Source of the DNA: Candidatus Thiodiazotropha sp. (ex Monitilora ramsayi)
Lineage (GTDB): Bacteria; Pseudomonadota; Gammaproteobacteria; Chromatiales; Chromatiaceae
DNA: 64,000 nt
Assembly (NCBI GenBank): GCA_025655595.1
Contig: JAHXIO010000001.1
Coordinates: forward strand, 434,001-498,000
Reading direction: 5' to 3'
Positions 59,470 to 64,000 of the stretch are shown here, piece after piece. A model generated the notes under the pieces. That model saw nothing but the letters and a program-made list of their open reading frames with translations, made no database searches and had not been told where the DNA came from. The position numbers were made by a program, and so were the translations under genes. Position 1 is the stretch's first letter. Every line of letters begins with the position of its first letter.

Positions 59470-59643
59470 TGTCAAAGACCGCAGGCGCATGATCGGCATG
59501 CTTAATGATCGCCTGCGCAGACGGAGCACCCCCAGTCAGGATTTTTCCTGGTGATGGTGCACGTTAAGGTGTGACATCGTTTGATGTCGCGTGGTGTTGA
59601 CGGGAGACAATTACGTCTTCCCATTATCAGGAGGTAACGAGTT
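59470..59643 (+). promoter_or_regulatory. rplJ leader (L10/L12 autoregulation candidate)
   Basis: A structured leader holds a CGCAGGCG/CGCCTGCG stem (59480-59487 with 59510-59517), then a CAGGA-TTTTT-TCCTG-like hairpin near 59540, and a strong AGGAGG at 59629-59634. L10-(L12)4 binds the rplJ leader in gammaproteobacteria. The exact kink-turn motif was not identified here. Confidence 0.5.
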
Positions 59644-60171
59644 TTGGCACTCAACCTTGAGCAAAAGAAAGCCATCGTTGCCGAAGTCAGTGACGTAGCC
59701 AGCAGTGCGCTCTCCGCAGTTGCCGCTGAATACCGGGGATTGTCCGTAGAAGAGATGACCGCATTGCGCCGTGAAGCGCGCAACAACGGGGTCTACCTTC
59801 GAGTGGTCAAGAACTCCCTGGCCAAGCGGGCCGTGGAAGAGACCGATTTTGCCTGTATGCAGGAAGGGATGACGGGTCCGTTGATCCTCGCCTTTTCGCA
59901 GGAAGATCCGGGTGCTGCCGCACGCGTCATCAAGGACTTTGCCAAAGAGCATAAACTTCTCGAGGTCAAGATGCTTTCGATTGGTGGCAAGATGCTTGCC
60001 CCCAACGAGATCGATGTCTTGGCCAAGATGCCGACTTACGACCAGGCAATCAGCTTGCTGATGGCTGTGATGAAGGCGCCGATAGAGAAGCTGGCTCGCA
60101 CCGTAAACGAGGTGCCCGGCAAGCTGGTCCGGACTGTGGCTGCGATCAAGGACGCCAAAGAGGCGGCCTGA
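59644..60171 (+). CDS. rplJ: 50S ribosomal protein L10, TTG start
   Basis: A 175-residue L10. The start is TTG at 59644, nine bases after a perfect AGGAGG: the frame begins xALNLEQKKAIVAEV, matching the E. coli start MALNLQDKQAIVAEV, and no in-frame ATG or GTG lies between the SD and this codon. L10 anchors the L7/L12 stalk. A TTG initiator is unusual for so highly expressed a gene. Confidence 0.95.
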   Translation: MALNLEQKKAIVAEVSDVASSALSAVAAEYRGLSVEEMTALRREARNNGVYLRVVKNSLAKRAVEETDFACMQEGMTGPLILAFSQEDPGAAARVIKDFAKEHKLLEVKMLSIGGKMLAPNEIDVLAKMPTYDQAISLLMAVMKAPIEKLARTVNEVPGKLVRTVAAIKDAKEAA

Positions 60172-60225
60172 TCGGCTTCATCCTTTTACAAAATATCGTG
60201 CTTATCAATTTTCAGGAGTTAAACA

Positions 60226-60606
60226 ATGGCCGTTTCTAAAGAAGAGATCCTCGACGCAATTGCCGAGATGTCCGTGATGGACGTAGTTGCGCTGATCGAG
60301 GCAATGGAAGAGAAATTTGGTGTCAGTGCTGCCGCTGCTGTGGCTGCTGCACCTGCAGCTGCTGCCGGTGGTGGTGAAGCCGCCGCAGAAGAGAAGACCG
60401 AATTCGACGTGGTGCTGGCTGAGATTGGCGGTAACAAGATTGCCGTCATCAAGGCTGTACGCGGTATCACCGGTCTGGGTCTGAAAGAGGCTAAGGAAGC
60501 CGTCGAAGGCGCACCGACCACTCTTAAGGAAGGTGTCAGCAAGGAAGAGGCCGAAGAGGTCAAGAAGCAGTTGGAAGAGGCAGGCGCTAAAGCTGAGATC
60601 AAATAA
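60226..60606 (+). CDS. rplL: 50S ribosomal protein L7/L12
   Basis: A 126-residue stalk protein: N-terminal dimerisation helices (residues 1-33), an alanine-rich hinge (about 38-57) and the C-terminal factor-binding domain ([35 protein letters not shown]). Preceded by CAGGAG at a normal distance. Confidence 0.98.
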   Translation: MAVSKEEILDAIAEMSVMDVVALIEAMEEKFGVSAAAAVAAAPAAAAGGGEAAAEEKTEFDVVLAEIGGNKIAVIKAVRGITGLGLKEAKEAVEGAPTTLKEGVSKEEAEEVKKQLEEAGAKAEIK

Positions 60607-60645
60607 GATTCTTATCTTTAATCGTCTGCAAACAGGCGGGTTTGG

Positions 60646-60674
60646 GGCTGGTGGCGTGACGCTGCCGGCCTTTT
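60646..60674 (+). terminator. Attenuator-like hairpin between rplL and rpoB
   Basis: An 11-bp stem GGCTGGTGGCG/CGCTGCCGGCC with several G-T pairs and a TGA loop is followed by TTTT. It sits where E. coli has the partial terminator that lowers rpoBC relative to rplJL, and so probably does the same here. Confidence 0.65.
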
Positions 60675-60825
60675 CCCGCTTGTTGTCCGGGGTCATCTAA
60701 GCTCCCGGGTTACTTGGTTGCCTGAGCCATAAATCAGGCATGAGATTGATGCGGCTGTCGGTTTCCTGCGGGAAGTTGAATCCGGCGCCGTAAACACAAA
60801 GCCTATGACACTGAGGGATGGCAGC

Positions 60826-63800
60826 ATGGCCTATTCTTTCACCGAAAAAAAGCGTATCCGCAAAGACTTCGGCAAACGCCCCAGCATTCTGGAAGTTCCG
60901 TTTCTTCTGGCGACACAGATCAATTCGTATCGTGATTTTCTGCAGGATGGCGTTGTGCCGGACGAACGTCAGGACGTCGGCCTGCATGCCGCCTTCAAAT
61001 CGGTTATGCCGATTACCAGTTATTCCGGTAATGCTGTTCTCGAGTATGTGAACTATAAGTTGGGCGAGCCGGTTTTTGATGTGCGCGAGTGCCAGCTTCG
61101 CGGCACCACTTATGCAGCACCCCTGCGTGTGCTCGTGCGTTTGGTGATCTACGACAAGGAGGCCCCGGCGGGATCCAAAGTGGTCAAGGATATCCGGGAG
61201 CAGGAAGTCTACATGGGCGAACTGCCTTTGATGACCGATACTGGCACCTTTGTCATCAATGGTACAGAGCGTGTCATTGTCTCCCAATTGCATCGTTCCC
61301 CAGGTGTTTTCTTCGATCATGACCGCGGTAAGACTCACTCCTCGGGTAAGTTGCTCTTCTCTGCGCGAGTGATTCCCTACCGTGGTTCCTGGCTCGATTT
61401 TGAGTTCGATCCCAAAGACAATGTTTTTGTGCGAATCGACCGTCGCCGCAAACTGCCGGCGACAATTCTGCTGCGTGCCCTGGGGTACGATACCGAGCAG
61501 ATTATCGAAATGTTTTTTGAGACCGATACATTCAGCCTGACCAAGCGTACGCTGAAAGTTGATTTGGTACCGGAGCGTCTGCGCGGTGAGACCGTCACCT
61601 TCGACATCAAGGCGGGTGACAAAGTGCTCGTTGAGGCTGGACGCCGTATTACTGCCAGGCATATCCGAGAGTTGGAAAAAGCAGGTGTCAACAAGCTGGA
61701 TGTTCCCCGTGACTTCATTGTTGGCAAAGTGTTGGCGCACAACGTTGTCGATAAGGAGACGGGTGAGCTGATCGGTGAGGCCAATGCCGAGATCACGGAA
61801 GAGATGTTTGACGGTCTGGTCGAAAAGGGTGTCAAGAAACTGAATACGCTTTTTACCAACGACCTGGACCATGGGCCGTTTCTTTCCGAGACTCTGCGAA
61901 TCGACGCCACCACCAATGAGTTGGAGGCGCAGGTCGAGATCTATCGCATGATGCGTCCCGGCGAGCCGCCTACCAAGGAGGCCGCGCAAAATCTGTTTAA
62001 TAATCTTTTCTTTACCTCGGATCGCTACGATCTCTCCGCCGTGGGCCGTATGAAGTTCAACCGGCGCCTGGGCAGAGAGGATGAAGAGGGAGAGGGCGTA
62101 CTCTCCAAAGAGGATATCGTCGATGTCCTGAGAGAGCTGATCGACATCCGTAACGGCAATGGTGTGGTGGATGACATCGATCACCTGGGCAATCGCCGTA
62201 TCCGTTGTGTCGGTGAGATGGCGGAAAATCAGTTCCGCGTCGGTTTGGTCCGTGTGGAGCGTGCTGTAAAAGAGCGTCTGACGCAGGCTGAGTCAGAGGG
62301 GTTGATGCCTCAGGAGATGATCAACGCCAAACCGGTTTCAGCCGCGATCAAGGAGTTTTTCGGTTCCAGCCAGTTGTCCCAGTTCATGGATCAGAACAAT
62401 CCGCTTTCCGAGGTGACGCACAAGCGTCGCGTCTCGGCCTTGGGCCCGGGCGGCCTTGCTCGTGAGCGTGCCGGCTTCGAGGTGCGTGACGTGCATCCCA
62501 CCCATTACGGTCGAGTCTGTCCCATCGAGACCCCTGAGGGTCCCAACATCGGTTTGATCAATTCGTTGGCTGTTTATGCCAGGACCAACAGATACGGTTT
62601 TCTGGAAACCCCTTATCGCAAGGTTGTGGACGGTAAGGTTACCGACCAGATCGACTATCTCTCGGCCATCGAAGAGGGGCGTTTCGTCATCGCGCAGGCC
62701 AACGCGCAACTCGATACCAAAGGTAAACTGACTGACGAGCTCGTCTCCTCACGTTTCCAGAATGAGTTCACCCTGTCCACACCGGACAAGGTGCAGTATA
62801 TGGACGTATCGCCCAAGCAGATCGTATCCGTGGCGGCTGCGTTGATCCCCTTCCTGGAACATGATGATGCCAACCGCGCACTCATGGGTTCAAACATGCA
62901 GCGTCAGGCGGTGCCGGTATTGCGCGCTGAAAAGCCCCTGGTGGGTACCGGTATCGAACGCGTTGTGGCAGTCGATTCAGGTGTCACCGTCGTAGCCAAA
63001 CGTGGCGGTGAGATCGAGTCGGTCGATGCTGCGCGTATCGTTGTACGGGTCAATGATGATGAGACGGAAGCCGGTGAGCCCGGCGTCGATATCTACAATC
63101 TGACCAAGTATACCCGTTCCAACCAGAATACCTGTATCAACCAGCGTCCGCTGGTCAACGTGGGTGACATGATCGCACGCGGTGACGTCTTGGCGGATGG
63201 CCCGTCAACAGATATGGGTGAGTTGGCCCTGGGTCAGAACCTGCGTGTCGCCTTCATGCCCTGGAATGGATACAACTTTGAGGACTCCATTCTCATCTCT
63301 GAGCGCGTGGTGGAAGAGGATCGTTTCACCTCTATCCATATCGAAGAGATGACCTGTATGGCCCGCGACACCAAGCTGGGTCCGGAGGAGATCACCGGCG
63401 ATATCCCGAATGTGGGTGAGGCTGCGCTCTCCAAACTGGACGAGTCAGGTATCGTCTATATCGGTGCCGAAGTGCGTGAGGGCGATATTCTAGTTGGTAA
63501 AGTAACACCCAAGGGTGAGTCGCAGCTGACACCGGAAGAGAAGTTGCTCCGCGCCATCTTCGGTGAAAAAGCCTCCGACGTGAAGGATACCTCCTTGCGA
63601 GTCTCGTCCGGCATGGTCGGTACGGTGATCGATGTTCAGGTCTTTACCCGCGATGGTGTTGAAAAAGATGCCCGTGCCCTGCAGATCGAAGAGGTCGAGC
63701 TGGATCGGGTGCGCAAGGATCTGGATGACCAGTTGCGCATCATGGAAGACGACACCTTCAGCCGTATCGAGAAGATGCTGTTGAGCAAGATCGTCGACGG

Positions 63801-64000
63801 CGGCCCCAATAAGATCAAGGCTGGCACCAAAGTTACCAAGAACTATCTCTCTGAGCTCGAGCGTGATAAGTGGTTGGAGATCCGTCTTCGCAATGAAGAA
63901 GCGGCGGCTCAGCTGGAGACGATCGCCGAGCAGATCAGGGCGCAACGGGAAGAGTTCCGCAATAAGTTTGAAGAGAAGAAACGTAAGTTGACCGCTGGTG
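60826..64000 (+). CDS. rpoB: DNA-directed RNA polymerase beta subunit, partial
   Basis: From the ATG at 60826 the frame is open for 1058 codons to the window edge (E. coli RpoB is 1342), so the C-terminal fifth is missing. It begins [24 protein letters not shown]. The rifampicin-binding cluster is visible near residues 510-540 ([33 protein letters not shown]), with wild-type-like Gln, Asp, His, Arg and Ser residues at the usual resistance positions. Confidence 0.98.
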   Translation, partial: MAYSFTEKKRIRKDFGKRPSILEVPFLLATQINSYRDFLQDGVVPDERQDVGLHAAFKSVMPITSYSGNAVLEYVNYKLGEPVFDVRECQLRGTTYAAPLRVLVRLVIYDKEAPAGSKVVKDIREQEVYMGELPLMTDTGTFVINGTERVIVSQLHRSPGVFFDHDRGKTHSSGKLLFSARVIPYRGSWLDFEFDPKDNVFVRIDRRRKLPATILLRALGYDTEQIIEMFFETDTFSLTKRTLKVDLVPERLRGETVTFDIKAGDKVLVEAGRRITARHIRELEKAGVNKLDVPRDFIVGKVLAHNVVDKETGELIGEANAEITEEMFDGLVEKGVKKLNTLFTNDLDHGPFLSETLRIDATTNELEAQVEIYRMMRPGEPPTKEAAQNLFNNLFFTSDRYDLSAVGRMKFNRRLGREDEEGEGVLSKEDIVDVLRELIDIRNGNGVVDDIDHLGNRRIRCVGEMAENQFRVGLVRVERAVKERLTQAESEGLMPQEMINAKPVSAAIKEFFGSSQLSQFMDQNNPLSEVTHKRRVSALGPGGLARERAGFEVRDVHPTHYGRVCPIETPEGPNIGLINSLAVYARTNRYGFLETPYRKVVDGKVTDQIDYLSAIEEGRFVIAQANAQLDTKGKLTDELVSSRFQNEFTLSTPDKVQYMDVSPKQIVSVAAALIPFLEHDDANRALMGSNMQRQAVPVLRAEKPLVGTGIERVVAVDSGVTVVAKRGGEIESVDAARIVVRVNDDETEAGEPGVDIYNLTKYTRSNQNTCINQRPLVNVGDMIARGDVLADGPSTDMGELALGQNLRVAFMPWNGYNFEDSILISERVVEEDRFTSIHIEEMTCMARDTKLGPEEITGDIPNVGEAALSKLDESGIVYIGAEVREGDILVGKVTPKGESQLTPEEKLLRAIFGEKASDVKDTSLRVSSGMVGTVIDVQVFTRDGVEKDARALQIEEVELDRVRKDLDDQLRIMEDDTFSRIEKMLLSKIVDGGPNKIKAGTKVTKNYLSELERDKWLEIRLRNEEAAAQLETIAEQIRAQREEFRNKFEEKKRKLTAG

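Noticed and set aside
60697-62184. A 495-codon minus-strand open frame opposite rpoB
   Set aside because: Antisense to the conserved N-terminal half of rpoB; low-quality composition and no recognisable domain.

Overview
The window is a chromosomal segment of a gammaproteobacterium. The gene orders are those of the Pseudomonas/Chromatiales side of the class: mreBCD-mrdA-rodA-mltB-rlpA-dacA-ybeD-lipB-lipA, gatCAB divergent from the mre cluster, hemA-prfA-prmC-moeB, pth-rplY-prs-tRNA-Gln-ispE-TPR protein, and tRNA-Tyr/Gly/Thr-tuf-tRNA-Trp-secE-nusG-rplKAJL-rpoB. GatCAB suggests indirect charging of Gln-tRNA and/or Asn-tRNA. The cell appears to use two protein-sorting systems, since a GlyGly-CTERM protein with a rhombosortase and a PEP-CTERM protein are both present. 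The genus cannot be read from this sequence; a free-living or symbiotic sulfur-oxidising Chromatiales-like bacterium is only a guess.

Layout. 1-2.2 kb: coq7 (cut by the window edge), an orphan glcF, a thioredoxin-like 2Fe-2S ferredoxin and a small CxxC protein. 2.5-4.9 kb: mlaF-mlaE-mlaD-mlaB lipid-transport operon without mlaC. 5.0-6.9 kb: trxA and rho with a C-rich rho leader and a clear rho terminator. 7.0-7.3 kb: a frameshifted small secreted-protein gene. 7.5-10.7 kb: murU, then a GCS2-type ligase and an AstE/AspA-type zinc hydrolase. 10.7-22.1 kb: a long minus-strand block for cell shape, peptidoglycan and lipoate (mreB, mreC, mreD, mrdA, rodA, mltB, rlpA, dacA, ybeD, lipB, lipA, ElyC-like). 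mreC appears to start at ATT. 22.4-24.6 kb: an overlapping DUF6502/DUF5666 pair. 25.1-28.5 kb: gatCAB. 28.5-32 kb: a secreted metzincin with a GlyGly-CTERM tail, a small lipoprotein, a rhombosortase and an overlapping 39-codon gene. 32-36.5 kb: moeB, a small unknown gene, prmC, prfA, hemA.

36.5-47.3 kb is the largest accessory block. A plus-strand operon (LolA-like periplasmic protein, DUF1302 outer-membrane protein, MMPL/RND exporter) converges on a minus-strand operon (second LolA-like protein, two FtsX/LolC-type permeases, LolD/MacB-type ATPase). Together they supply inner-membrane, periplasmic and outer-membrane parts of what looks like one or two lipid or lipoprotein export routes of unknown substrate. 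47.4-55 kb: pth, rplY, a PEP-CTERM protein and a malic enzyme inserted ahead of prs, then tRNA-Gln, ispE and a TPR lipoprotein, with no lolB where it is usually found. 55.1-64 kb: the tRNA/tuf/secE/nusG/ribosomal protein/rpoB transcription-translation cluster. rplJ starts at TTG, and an attenuator-like hairpin lies before rpoB, which runs off the right edge.

No rRNA, CRISPR array, insertion sequence or phage gene was seen. The most promising material for new biology is the double LolA-like/DUF1302/RND/ABC block, the rhombosortase cluster with its tiny overlapping gene, the DUF6502-DUF5666 pair, the GCS2/AstE-like pair, and the ATT start of mreC.
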